From Lachnospiraceae bacterium (GTDB lineage Bacteria; Bacillota; Clostridia; Lachnospirales; Lachnospiraceae), in NCBI GenBank assembly GCA_017543445.1, contig JAFYGB010000069.1, positions 109,954 to 173,953 on the forward strand: 64,000 nucleotides of DNA, in the 5' to 3' direction. Each line of letters opens with the position of its first letter. Positions within the stretch are counted from its first letter, which is position 1. The notes below the pieces were generated by a model, which was not told the DNA's origin, did no database searches, and saw only the letters and a program-made list of their open reading frames with translations. The position numbers were made by a program, and so were the translations under genes. Of the stretch, positions 46,965 to 55,986 are shown in pieces.

Positions 46965-49949
46965 ATGACGAAAGCAATGTGGACGGACCTGTTCCGTGAA
47001 ATAAAACGAAGTCGTGCGCGCTTCTGGTCGCTGTTTGCGATCGTGGCGCTGGGGGTGGCTTTTTTCTCCGGCGTTCGGGCGAGCGAGCCCGATATGAGGA
47101 TCTCGCTGGATGAATACTACGACACGCAGTCCTTTATGGATGTGCGTGTTCTCGGCGACCTCGGAATCACGGATGAGGATATCGAAGACTTGAAAGCCCT
47201 GGGGTGCGTCGAGGACGCCGAGGGGATCTATAACTTAGAAGTACTGAGCCTGCTTCCGCAGCTTATGAAGGATGGAAAAACGAAATCTGACGAGCAGAGC
47301 GAGGCATCCATCCTCCTGATCAGTTGTACGAATCGGGTGAATAAGCCTTATCTGACGGAGGGACGCCTGCCGGAGAAGTCCGGCGAATGTCTGATCGATT
47401 TCGCTATGGCCGAAAACCGCGGCGTGCAGATCGGCGATACGTTGAAACTGACTTCTGGGCAGCGGGATCAGAGCCTGACCGACGGCTCACTCACGACGGA
47501 TGAACTTACTGTATGCGGTATCTGTAAGGTGCCGGCGTACCTGGATCTGGAGCGCGGCAGCGGCAAGCTTGGCGACGGCCAGATCGATTTTGTCGTGCTT
47601 CCGCACCGGGATACATTTTCCGCAAAGGCATTCTGTGAGGTGGCGTTGACGCTGACCGAGGCGAAGGCGATGCAGACCGGAAGCGAAGAGTACGAGGCTT
47701 ACGTGGACGAATGCATGGAGCAGGTGATGGCTCTGGCTGATGGGGCATGTGAGCGCCGCGTTACACGGTTGAAAGACCAGGCGCTGAAGGATGCATTTGC
47801 CGGCGAGGATTATGAACTGGCTTACGAAGCACAGCGGTCAGTGGCGCTCGCGGATGCGAAACAGAAGGCGTACGAGGCCGGATATGAAGCCGAATACGCG
47901 AAGACGCGGGAGGAGACCTTCAGTTCCGTTTACGAGACGTGGAAGACCGAGTACCGCAAGCAGCTGCATGACCAGATGCTGGAAGAGCAGCGCGCGAGCA
48001 TGGATCCGGAGCAGTGGAACCCGGCCGGGCTGATCGCTTTCGAAAGTGAATTTTCTACGTGGTTTGCGGGCATGGAGAGCCAGCTGTTTGAACGCTTCAG
48101 TGAGCAATACGACGCGGATTTCGCCAGCCGGTTTAAAGAAGAATTTGAAAAGGTCTGGAAGGAAGAATACGAGCCCATCTTCGACGAGACCTTCCGGGAG
48201 CAGTTTGATGAATATTTTACGAAGATCGCGAAGGAGAAGATCGACAAAGAGGTGCAAAAGCCGTCCTGGTACGTCCTCGATCGTTCTTCCGTAGCTGCGC
48301 ATGCTTCGTTTTTACAGGATGCGAAGCGGATCGGTAAGATCGGCCTCGTGTTCCCGCTGTTGTTTTTCTTTGTGGCAGCCCTCGTTTCCATGACGACCAT
48401 GACGCGTATGATCGAGGAGTCCCGCCTGATGATCGGCACGGAGAAATCTCTGGGCTACACCGGACGTGCCATCGCCGGGAAATTCATTCTCTACGCGATG
48501 TTCGCGACGCTCGGCGGCAGCGTGGTCGGCTTTTTTGTCGGGGAGAAGATCTTCCCGTACGTCATCATCAAGGCCTACTGCATGCTCTACACCGGAATTC
48601 CGGTGCTTGCGATGCCGTACCATGCCTCCTACGCGCTCTCAGCGACCGCTATGGCCGTTTTTTGCATCTTCATCGGATTATTTGCCGTCTGCCTGCGAAA
48701 TACGCTTTCTATGCCCGCACGGCTCATGCGCCCGCCGGCGCCGAAGCCCGGCAAACGCATCCTCTTAGAGCGCATCACGCCGCTCTGGTCGCGCCTGAGC
48801 TTCGCCCAGAAGGCCAGCGCCCGCAATGTGTTCCGTTATAAGAAGCGCATGTTCATGACCGTCTTCGGCATCGGTGCCTGCATGGGCCTGTTACTGGTCG
48901 GCTTCGGCCTGCGCGACTCGATCCTGGATATCGCGAAGTACCAGTACCGCGAGATCTTCCGCTACGACGCATTGGCCCTGACGGACCGAAAGAATTCGAC
49001 CGAGGCGGAATGGAAGGAATTTACCGATCATTTGGATACCACAGAAGGTATCACCGGCTATAAATTTATACATTCGGAATATAAGGACGTAGCTTCCGAG
49101 CAGGTGCGCCGCGAAGCCACGCTTTTGGTACCCGAAAACGCAGAGCAGCTCCGCGAATTCTTCGATATGCGCGACCGTAAGACGAAGGATCCCGTGGAAT
49201 TCCCGACGGAGACCGGTCATGTGGCGGTCAATGAAAAACTGGCGCGGATGTTGGAGCTGAAGGCGGGGGATAGCCTGCGCATCTACACAGATGAAGTAAA
49301 CTATAAAGAGGTCATTATTGACAGCATCTACGAAAACTATATCCTGCACTATGTGTGCATGAGCAGCGAGACCTATAAGTCGCTGTTCGGAGAAACACCC
49401 GATTATGCGACATTGTGGATGAACACAAGCGATCAGAGCACCGAGTTCGAGAACGCGCTGGCGGCGGGGCTGCTGGAGCATTCGGCCTGCATGGGCGTGC
49501 AGATGACGACAGCCCTGCAGGATAAGATCGACCGCATGCTGAAGAGCCTGAACCTGGTCGTTGTCGTGCTGATCGTGTCCGCCGGCCTGCTGGCGTTCGT
49601 TGTGCTGTACAACTTGAATAATATCAATATCACGGAGCGCCGCCGCGAGATGGCGACGATCAAAGTGCTCGGCTTCTTCGACGGCGAGGTGGCGGCCTAT
49701 GTTTACCGGGATAGCGTCCTGCTGACCCTGTTCGGCTGCATCTTCGGTGTCTTTTGCGGCTACGTCCTGCACCGTTTCGTCATCGAGACGGTGGAGATCG
49801 ACCTGATGATGTTCGGCCGCCACATATCCTTTATGAGCGTGGTCTTCAGCATCCTGCTGACGATCGTATTCTCCGTGATCGTCCAGTTGATCATGTACCG
49901 CAAACTGCGGAAGATCGACATGGTCGAATCCTTACAGAGCGTGGAATGA
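46965..49949 (+). CDS. FtsX/MacB-type ABC transporter permease
   Basis: The 994-residue protein has one N-terminal membrane helix, a large extracytoplasmic part, three central helices, a second periplasmic-type domain and three C-terminal helices. These are the two FtsX modules of large DUF214-like permeases. The first extracellular domain (about residues 230-430) contains a long Glu/Lys/Arg-rich coiled-coil stretch not seen in standard members. Such permeases usually pair with a LolD-like ATPase, but none is in this window. GAAAGGA precedes the start. It may export lipids or peptides, or transmit force to cell-wall enzymes. Confidence 0.83.
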   Translation: MTKAMWTDLFREIKRSRARFWSLFAIVALGVAFFSGVRASEPDMRISLDEYYDTQSFMDVRVLGDLGITDEDIEDLKALGCVEDAEGIYNLEVLSLLPQLMKDGKTKSDEQSEASILLISCTNRVNKPYLTEGRLPEKSGECLIDFAMAENRGVQIGDTLKLTSGQRDQSLTDGSLTTDELTVCGICKVPAYLDLERGSGKLGDGQIDFVVLPHRDTFSAKAFCEVALTLTEAKAMQTGSEEYEAYVDECMEQVMALADGACERRVTRLKDQALKDAFAGEDYELAYEAQRSVALADAKQKAYEAGYEAEYAKTREETFSSVYETWKTEYRKQLHDQMLEEQRASMDPEQWNPAGLIAFESEFSTWFAGMESQLFERFSEQYDADFASRFKEEFEKVWKEEYEPIFDETFREQFDEYFTKIAKEKIDKEVQKPSWYVLDRSSVAAHASFLQDAKRIGKIGLVFPLLFFFVAALVSMTTMTRMIEESRLMIGTEKSLGYTGRAIAGKFILYAMFATLGGSVVGFFVGEKIFPYVIIKAYCMLYTGIPVLAMPYHASYALSATAMAVFCIFIGLFAVCLRNTLSMPARLMRPPAPKPGKRILLERITPLWSRLSFAQKASARNVFRYKKRMFMTVFGIGACMGLLLVGFGLRDSILDIAKYQYREIFRYDALALTDRKNSTEAEWKEFTDHLDTTEGITGYKFIHSEYKDVASEQVRREATLLVPENAEQLREFFDMRDRKTKDPVEFPTETGHVAVNEKLARMLELKAGDSLRIYTDEVNYKEVIIDSIYENYILHYVCMSSETYKSLFGETPDYATLWMNTSDQSTEFENALAAGLLEHSACMGVQMTTALQDKIDRMLKSLNLVVVVLIVSAGLLAFVVLYNLNNINITERRREMATIKVLGFFDGEVAAYVYRDSVLLTLFGCIFGVFCGYVLHRFVIETVEIDLMMFGRHISFMSVVFSILLTIVFSVIVQLIMYRKLRKIDMVESLQSVE

Positions 49950-50053
49950 TGTATAGAATTTGAACTTTTTCTTACTATTTCGTAAAGTCAAAGACAAAGC
50001 AAAATAAATATGCTATAATAGTCTTGTGAGAATGATCGGAGAGGAGAGAAAGT

Positions 50054-50821
50054 ATGTCGAAATATGCCGTGATCACAGGAGCATCGAGCGGGATCGGTGC
50101 CGAATTTGCCCGACAGTTGTCGGCGTTGGGATATGAGACGATACTGGTCGCTCGCCGCGCAGACCGTTTACGCAGTCTGCAGGATGAATTGACCGCTCCT
50201 TCGAAGGTCGTCGAGGCGGATCTGTCCGTGCGCTCGGGATGTATGCGCGTGATGGACGCTTTGGAAGATCAAAACGTTGAGGTATTCATCAACTGTGCCG
50301 GATTCGGGGATTGCGGCAAGTTTATCGAGACTGACGAGGAGAAAGAATCCTCCATGGTGGATGTGAATATCAAAGCCGTTCATTTTTTCACAAAACGTGT
50401 GCTGAAATATTTTAGGGAAGAACGACAGGGTAAGGGATATCTTTTGAATGTGGCTTCATCGGCGGGACTGCTGCCGGCGGGCCCCTACATGGCGACCTAC
50501 TACGCGACGAAGGCATATGTGACCAGCCTGACCCGCGCGGTCAGCTATGAGATGAAGCAGGAAAAAAGTCCGGTCTACGTCGGGTGTCTGTGTCCCGGAC
50601 CGGTGAATACGGAATTCAACGACGTGGCCAATGTCTCCTTCACGCTTCCAGGCATCTCTGCCGAGGCGTGCGTTTCCTATGCGATCAAAAAGATGTTTCA
50701 GAAGAAAACAGTCATCGTCCCGTCGCTGCGCATGAAAGTTGCAGTGACTGCCGGACGGCTTCTGCCGCAGAGCCTGGTCATCCCCATGACCGCGCGCCAG
50801 CAGAAGAAAAAACTAGGATAG
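50054..50821 (+). CDS. Short-chain dehydrogenase/reductase
   Basis: The 255-residue enzyme has the classical SDR fingerprint: GASSGIGAEFA cofactor loop, NCAG-type INCAGFGD, catalytic S (SSAG) and YYATKAYV (YxxxK). A C-terminal stretch (RLLPQSLVIPMTARQQKKK) is as in DltE-like SDRs. RR after VA suggests NADP preference. Substrate is unknown. A TATAAT at 50014-50019 with poor AAGACA 17 bases upstream could serve as promoter. Confidence 0.87.
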   Translation: MSKYAVITGASSGIGAEFARQLSALGYETILVARRADRLRSLQDELTAPSKVVEADLSVRSGCMRVMDALEDQNVEVFINCAGFGDCGKFIETDEEKESSMVDVNIKAVHFFTKRVLKYFREERQGKGYLLNVASSAGLLPAGPYMATYYATKAYVTSLTRAVSYEMKQEKSPVYVGCLCPGPVNTEFNDVANVSFTLPGISAEACVSYAIKKMFQKKTVIVPSLRMKVAVTAGRLLPQSLVIPMTARQQKKKLG

Positions 50822-50856
50822 GTCCGTGTAGCGGACCCCGTACAAGGAGGTAATCA

Positions 50857-51525
50857 ATGGCGGAACCCCATAATGAAGCGGATGAGTGGAAGACCATCAT
50901 GTTTCTCTATAATTCCGCGCTGAAGCAGGTTAACGCGAAGATCGAGATCCTCAACGAGGAGTTCATCAATGTACATAACTACAACCCGATCGAACATGTA
51001 AAGACGCGTATCAAATCTGCGGAAAGTATCGTAAAAAAACTGAAAAAGCAGGGCCATGACGTGACCATCGAAAACATGGTGCGTTACGTGCATGACATCG
51101 CAGGCATTCGAATCATCTGTTCCTTCACATCGGACATTTACAAGATCGCGGACATGATCAGCAATCAGAACGATGTGCGGGTATTGATCATAAAGAATTA
51201 CATCGATAACCCGAAACCGAACGGCTATAAGAGCTACCACATGGTGGTGTCCGTTCCGATCTATCTGTCGGACGGCCCCGTAGAAACGAAGGTCGAGATC
51301 CAGATCCGTACCATCGCGATGGACTTCTGGGCCAGCCTCGAACACAAGATCTACTACAAGTACGAGGGCAATGCACCCGATCATATCCAGAACGAACTCT
51401 TTGAGTGCGCGACGATGATCAACATGCTGGATAATCGTATGTTCCTCCTCAACGAGGAAATCAAGAAAAACGATGCAAAGAATGCCTCGCTGCAAGGCAC
51501 CGCGGAGCGCGCGGCATACTCATAA
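50857..51525 (+). CDS. relQ: RelQ-type small alarmone synthetase
   Basis: The 222-residue protein is a single-domain (p)ppGpp synthetase. It contains RIKSAESIVKKL, DIAGIRIICSF (Mg-binding D), NPKPNGYKSYHMVV (G-loop tyrosine) and VEIQIRTIAMDFWASLEHK (catalytic E). It lacks hydrolase, TGS and ACT domains, which defines the RelQ/RelP group; length and C-terminal helix fit RelQ. GGAGG precedes the start, 35 bases after the SDR gene. Confidence 0.92.
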   Translation: MAEPHNEADEWKTIMFLYNSALKQVNAKIEILNEEFINVHNYNPIEHVKTRIKSAESIVKKLKKQGHDVTIENMVRYVHDIAGIRIICSFTSDIYKIADMISNQNDVRVLIIKNYIDNPKPNGYKSYHMVVSVPIYLSDGPVETKVEIQIRTIAMDFWASLEHKIYYKYEGNAPDHIQNELFECATMINMLDNRMFLLNEEIKKNDAKNASLQGTAERAAYS

Positions 51526-51540
51526 CTGAATAGTAAGGAA

Positions 51541-51569
51541 GTGCAGTCGATTATTCGACTGCACTTTTT
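51541..51569 (+). terminator. Terminator of relQ
   Basis: GTGCAGTCGA/TCGACTGCAC with TTAT loop (51541-51564), then TTTTTG. Confidence 0.88.
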
Positions 51570-51696
51570 GTATGAGTAGGTCTATTCGACCATTCGACCA
51601 TGGGACTTAGGCTGGGGTCCTCGGGGCCCCAGGCGGTCTCTGCGTGGCTTCTACGCAGCTTCTACGCGGTCTCTGCGCGGTCTCTGCGCGGCTTTT

Positions 51697-52190
51697 TTAC
51701 GCGCAACCTGGGGAAAATGGAAGATATGCGCGTAAGGAAGCAAGCTGGGGCGGGGTGGTGTTACGCGCAAATCGGAGGAAAATGGCGACCCTGCGCGTAA
51801 GAAAGCAAGCTTGGACAGGTCGATCTTACGCGCAACCTGGAGGAAATGGCTGGCCTGCGCGTAAGGAAGCAAGCTTGGTCAGGTTGCTTTTACGCGCAAC
51901 CTGGAGGAAATGGCTGGCCTGCGCGTAAGGAAGCAAGCTTGGTCAGGTTGCTTTTACGCGCAACCTGGAGGAAACGGCTGGCTTGCGCGTAGGGAGGCAA
52001 GTAGAGGGGGTTCAATCTTACGCGCAAAGTGGGGGGAACAGCAAACCTGCGCGTAAGGAAGCAAGCTTGAGTGGGTCAATCTTACGCGCAACCTGGAGAA
52101 AATAGCTAGCTTGCGCGTAGAAAAGCGAGCTAGGTCAGGTCGCTTTTACGCGCAACCTGGAGGAAATGGCTGGCCTGCGCGTAAGGAAGC
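51697..52190. repeat. 64-bp tandem palindromic repeat array (8 units)
   Basis: Units begin with TTACGCGCAA at 51697, 51761, 51826, 51890, 51954, 52018, 52082 and 52146 (steps of 64, once 65). Each contains TTACGCGCA...TGCGCGTAA enclosing a short CCTGGAGGAAATGGCTGGCC-type loop, then GGAAGCAAGCTTGGTCAGGT. Whole units repeat, so it is not a CRISPR. Units 4 and 5 are almost identical, others carry a few changes. The preceding 51575-51696 is GC-rich with TCTCTGCGCGG/TCTACGC short repeats. Confidence 0.9.
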
Positions 52191-52258
52191 CCCCACGCGT
52201 AACAACGAACCGGGGCCGGGGGACAATAATCAAATTCAGTAAGAAGGGAGTGATCATC

Positions 52259-53056
52259 ATGGAGGATTACAGAAGCAAGTTAGAGGAGCAGTTAAAGGAA
52301 ATCGAGGCTTTGCTAGAGAAATCAAACAGGAAATTGGAGGAGTTGCGATCGGTGCCAGATCATGGAATAAGAATCCATAAGAGTAACGGACGTGATCAGT
52401 ATGAGTTGATCAACAAAACGACAGGCGAGAAACGTTATGTGAAGGCGGCCGACGTCCAGTCGTTGCGTGGCATAGCCCAGAAGGAGTATGAAAAGAAGAT
52501 AAGCAAGGAATTAATGGCGATGAAGCAAGGCTTAGAATCGTTTTTACAGAATTACGATGTTCGAAAACTGAATGAGGTTTATGAGTGTATGGCGAATGGA
52601 AGAAAAGCGTTGATTGATCCTCTGATCGAAACCGATGACATGTTTGTAGATCGTTGGCAAAGCGTTGTATATGATGATCTGAAGTTTTTCGATGAATCCG
52701 AGCTATTCACGTGTAACGGGGTACGTGTACGTTCCAAATCTGAACTGATCATAGCAAATATGCTAGAACAATATGGCATTCCATATAAGTATGAAAAACC
52801 GCTGTATTTAAGGGGTGTGGGGGACGTTCGGCCGGATTTCAGTTGCTTGAACATGAGATCGAGAAAAGAGGTGATCTGGGAACATTTTGGAATGATGGAC
52901 AATGTGTCGTATGTAAACAAAAACGTGACTAAACTGGCCTGTTACCACCAGAATGGCTTTTATGTCGGAGAGAACCTGATAACGACATTTGAAACATCAC
53001 AAAACCAGATCGGTTCCAAGCTTATCAAAGGGATGATCGAACATTACTTGCTGTAG
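52259..53056 (+). CDS. Coiled-coil protein with PD-(D/E)XK nuclease-like C-terminus
   Basis: The 265-residue protein begins with a coiled coil (about 1-100; EEQLKEIEALLEKSNRKLEE) and ends with a nuclease-like domain. E162 in SKSELIIANML, D193 in RPDFSCL and E208 in VIWEHFGMMDN follow the PD-(D/E)XK order. YVNKNVTKLACYHQNGF and NLITTFET complete the fold. Codon use is AT-richer than its neighbours. It lies directly after the 64-bp array. ATG 52259 follows AAGGGAG. Nuclease activity is unproven. Confidence 0.72.
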   Translation: MEDYRSKLEEQLKEIEALLEKSNRKLEELRSVPDHGIRIHKSNGRDQYELINKTTGEKRYVKAADVQSLRGIAQKEYEKKISKELMAMKQGLESFLQNYDVRKLNEVYECMANGRKALIDPLIETDDMFVDRWQSVVYDDLKFFDESELFTCNGVRVRSKSELIIANMLEQYGIPYKYEKPLYLRGVGDVRPDFSCLNMRSRKEVIWEHFGMMDNVSYVNKNVTKLACYHQNGFYVGENLITTFETSQNQIGSKLIKGMIEHYLL

Positions 53057-53076
53057 CGGAGCAGTCCGTAATTTCA

Positions 53077-53105
53077 TTGACAGAAGCGGCGGTTTGGGAT
53101 AAAAT
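53077..53105 (+). promoter_or_regulatory. Promoter of the tsaC operon
   Basis: TTGACA (53077-53082), 17 bases, TAAAAT (53100-53105). Confidence 0.65.
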
Positions 53106-53188
53106 GATTCTGGGGTTATGGCGATCTGTCCGCGGGGCGGGTGAAGCCGTAAACCGACAGAATTGTTTTTGAAATGAGGCGACGCAGC

Positions 53189-54397
53189 ATGCAGACGGAA
53201 GTGATCGCGATCACATCGAAGGATGATGAAGAGTTAAAGCGTGCCGGGGCGGTGATCCGTGCCGGTGGTTTGGTCGCATTTCCCACGGAGACCGTGTACG
53301 GGCTTGGGGGCAATGCGCTCGATGCCGATGCTTCCCGCCGTATCTACGCGGCGAAGGGACGCCCTTCCGACAACCCGCTGATCGTCCATATTTCGGATTT
53401 TTCACAAGTATATATGCTGGCGGAGGATGTGCCGGAGACGGCGCGGAAACTGGCGGATGCCTTCTGGCCGGGACCGCTGACCATGATCCTGCCGAAGTCG
53501 GAACTGGTTCCGGAAACGACGACGGGCGGGCTACAGACCGTGGCCCTTCGGATGCCGAACCATCCGGCGGCTTTGGGACTGATCGAGCAGGCGGGTGTGC
53601 CTATTGCGGCGCCCTCGGCAAACCGCTCGGGACGGCCCAGCCCAACGACGGCGGCCCATGTTTTCGAGGACATGAACGGGAAGATCCCTATCATCCTGGA
53701 TGGCGGGGAGGTTGAGATCGGCGTCGAGTCGACCATTGTGGACCTGACCGGAGAGAAGCCCATGGTACTGCGCCCGGGGTACATTTCTCGCAAGATGTTG
53801 CAGGAAGTGCTCGAGACAGAGGTGGAGCTGGATCCCGCGATCGTGGTGAAGACGGTGAAGGCCTGCGAGCCCGAGACGAAGGTGACGAACGAAGCAGCCG
53901 AAACGAAGGGGCCGAACGGAGCCGCCGAGACGAAGAATTTGAACGGCGAACCCGATCCGCAGAAGCCGAGTGGTGCAGCCGCAACGAAGGAACCGGAAGC
54001 CGAGGCGCAGCATTTGCGGCCGCGTGCGCCGGGGATGCGTTACCGACATTACGCGCCGAAGGCGCCGCTGATCCTGGTGCAGGGTCCCGCGGAGGCGGTG
54101 ACGGCCTATATTCTGAAGCAGATCGAAGAAGAAAAAAATAAGCCCATCGGGGTGCTCTGCTCGGCTCAGACAGCGCATGTGTATAAGGATGCGCGGCGAG
54201 TGGTCGTTGCAGGCGCGTTCGGCGATCTGCCGGCGTTGGCGCACAATCTGTACGCAGACCTGCGTGACTTCGATGAGGTGGACATTGACCGCATCTACGC
54301 GGAAGACTTTGGTATCGCGGAGGATGCGAACCTGAAGGAGGCCTTGGAGAATCGTATGATGAAGGCCGCCGGAGGACATATCGTAACGGTAGGATAG
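53189..54397 (+). CDS. tsaC: L-threonylcarbamoyladenylate synthase (Sua5 type)
   Basis: The enzyme makes threonylcarbamoyl-AMP for the t6A modification of tRNAs. The 402-residue protein has a YrdC domain (FPTETVYGLG, KGRPSDNPLI, PSANRSGRPSPT, VESTIVDL) and a C-terminal Sua5 domain (about 280-402). The linker, which normally is short before PGMRYRHYAP, is expanded by about 45 low-complexity residues (AETKGPNGAAETKNLNG-like units), apparently grown from short DNA repeats. Either ATG 53174 or 53189 may be the start; GAGG at 53176 favours the second. Confidence 0.9.
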   Translation: MQTEVIAITSKDDEELKRAGAVIRAGGLVAFPTETVYGLGGNALDADASRRIYAAKGRPSDNPLIVHISDFSQVYMLAEDVPETARKLADAFWPGPLTMILPKSELVPETTTGGLQTVALRMPNHPAALGLIEQAGVPIAAPSANRSGRPSPTTAAHVFEDMNGKIPIILDGGEVEIGVESTIVDLTGEKPMVLRPGYISRKMLQEVLETEVELDPAIVVKTVKACEPETKVTNEAAETKGPNGAAETKNLNGEPDPQKPSGAAATKEPEAEAQHLRPRAPGMRYRHYAPKAPLILVQGPAEAVTAYILKQIEEEKNKPIGVLCSAQTAHVYKDARRVVVAGAFGDLPALAHNLYADLRDFDEVDIDRIYAEDFGIAEDANLKEALENRMMKAAGGHIVTVG

Positions 54398-54401
54398 AAT
54401 T

Positions 54402-54959
54402 ATGCTGGATTTTCAACGGATCGTGTTCATATGCATGGATAATACTTCCGGAAGCATCATGGCCGAATCGATTTTCAACAGTGTTATGGAACAGTTGGAT
54501 CCATCGCAGCGGATCGGCGTTTGCTCCCGCGGCCTGGTGGTCCTGTTTCCCGAGCCCTTAAATCCCGGCGTGGAGCAAGTGCTTACGGAGAACCATCTGA
54601 AGATCTCGAAGGAGCATTCCGAGGAGATCGCGGCGCGCGACGTCGCGGGCGGCGAGACCTTGCTGCTGTGCATGACCGACCGCGAAAAGAAGATGACGAA
54701 AGAGCGTTTCCCGACCGTGCTGAACCTCTACACATTGAGTGAATTTGCCGGCGAGCAGGGCGAGATGCGGATGCCGTTCGGCAACGACATGGAAGCCTAC
54801 GGCGAGGCGTTCGAGCGTATGGACATGCTGGTAAAACTGACCGTTCAGCGTCTGGTAGGCACGGGGCGTAGCGAAGAGACAGACGAAACAGATAAAGAAT
54901 TCATATTCGGTAAGACCGAAGGAAAGGTGGAAATAAGCAATGATAGCATTAGGCAGTGA
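54402..54959 (+). CDS. Degenerate low-molecular-weight phosphatase (YwlE-like)
   Basis: The 185-residue protein lies where ywlE lies in Bacillus, between tsaC and rpiB, and keeps the LMW phosphatase start. Its active-site loop, however, reads C11-MDNTSG-S18: the nucleophilic Cys is present, but the arginine of C-x5-R is Gly17 and the second Cys is Ser16. The later DP general-acid motif is also absent (RMPFGNDMEAYGEAF). Catalysis by the family mechanism looks impossible, so it may be a pseudophosphatase that binds a partner. It ends with an acidic tail and overlaps rpiB by 20 bases. Confidence 0.75.
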   Translation: MLDFQRIVFICMDNTSGSIMAESIFNSVMEQLDPSQRIGVCSRGLVVLFPEPLNPGVEQVLTENHLKISKEHSEEIAARDVAGGETLLLCMTDREKKMTKERFPTVLNLYTLSEFAGEQGEMRMPFGNDMEAYGEAFERMDMLVKLTVQRLVGTGRSEETDETDKEFIFGKTEGKVEISNDSIRQ

Positions 54960-55371
54960 TCACGGCGGTTTCGCCCTGAAGCAGGAGATCATCAAACACT
55001 TAGAGGAGCAGGGGATCGCATACCGCGATTTCGGCTGCTATGACGAGTCATCGGTACATTATCCCATCTACGCAAAGGAAGTAGCGAAGGCTATCCTGGC
55101 CGGCGAATGTGAGAAGGGCATCCTCGTATGTTCGACGGGTCTGGGTATCTCGATGGCGGCGAACCGTTTCGCAGGCATCCGCGCGGCAGTCTGCACCGAC
55201 ACATTCTGTGCGAAGATGACGCGCCTGCACAATAATGCAAACGTTCTGTGCCTGGGCGGCCTGGTCGTAGGAAAAGGTCTGGCGATGGATATCGTCGACA
55301 CCTTCCTCACCACCGAGTTTTCCAACGGAGAGCGCCACATCCAGCGCATCCAGATGATCGAGAACGACTAG
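54940..55371 (+). CDS. rpiB: Ribose-5-phosphate isomerase B
   Basis: The 143-residue enzyme interconverts ribose and ribulose 5-phosphates. GSDHGGFALK, the active-site VCSTGLGISMAANRF and the AVCTDTFCAKMTRLHNNANVL segment (abbreviated RLHNNANVL) are all present. The start codon lies inside the end of the YwlE-like gene, and the next gene begins nine bases after its stop, so the four genes form one operon. Confidence 0.95.
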   Translation: MIALGSDHGGFALKQEIIKHLEEQGIAYRDFGCYDESSVHYPIYAKEVAKAILAGECEKGILVCSTGLGISMAANRFAGIRAAVCTDTFCAKMTRLHNNANVLCLGGLVVGKGLAMDIVDTFLTTEFSNGERHIQRIQMIEND

Positions 55372-55379
55372 GAGGTCCT

Positions 55380-55862
55380 ATGAAACGGCAAGATTACATA
55401 TCCTGGGACGAGTATTTCATGGGCGTGGCCATGCTGGCCGCCATGCGCTCGAAGGATCCGGGGACGCAGGTCGGCGCCTGCATCGTCAGCCCGGAAAATA
55501 AGATCCTGACCGTCGGATACAACGGTTTCCCCATCGGCTGCTCGGACGATGAGTTCCCGTGGGATCGCGAGGCGGAGGATCCGTACGACACGAAGTATCA
55601 GTATGTGACCCATGCGGAGATGAACGCGATCTTGAATTTCCGCGGCGGCCGCCTGGATGACGCGCGCGTATACGTTACGCTCTTCCCGTGCAATGAGTGC
55701 ACGAAGGCGATCATCCAGTCCGGTATCAAGGAGATCATCTACAATTGCGATAAATACGCCGACACGCCGTCCATTCGCGCTAGCAAGCGCATGCTGGACG
55801 CTGCGGGCGTGAAATATCGCCAGTACGAAGCCGGCGGGCGGTTCATCGAACTGCACCTGTAG
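55380..55862 (+). CDS. dCMP deaminase family protein (ComEB-like)
   Basis: The 160-residue enzyme has the zinc deaminase signature HAEMNAILN and PCNECTKAI and begins with KRQDYISWDEYFM, typical of Firmicutes dCMP deaminases. It converts dCMP to dUMP for dTTP synthesis. AGGAGG precedes the start; a frame from 55248 within rpiB is not used. A terminator follows. Confidence 0.93.
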   Translation: MKRQDYISWDEYFMGVAMLAAMRSKDPGTQVGACIVSPENKILTVGYNGFPIGCSDDEFPWDREAEDPYDTKYQYVTHAEMNAILNFRGGRLDDARVYVTLFPCNECTKAIIQSGIKEIIYNCDKYADTPSIRASKRMLDAAGVKYRQYEAGGRFIELHL

Positions 55863-55871
55863 TCGAGGCGG

Positions 55872-55906
55872 GCAGGGGAGATGTGATACATTTTCCCTGC
55901 TTTTTT
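55872..55906 (+). terminator. Terminator of the tsaC-dCMP deaminase operon
   Basis: GCAGGG(GAGATGT)/(ACATTTT)CCCTGC pair around GATA, followed by six T. Confidence 0.75.
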
Positions 55907-55986
55907 GATTTTTGTTGTAGGAATGGGAGGGGCCCTTCCGTTCCCTAATTGAAGATATCTTTTTACCCCTATGGGAGGAACCCAAA

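Noticed and set aside
51600-51928. Open frames across the 64-bp repeats
   Set aside because: The period is not a multiple of three, frames change meaning from unit to unit, and no ribosome site is present.
53057-53188. Additional small gene before tsaC
   Set aside because: The stretch contains the tsaC promoter and no frame with a ribosome site.
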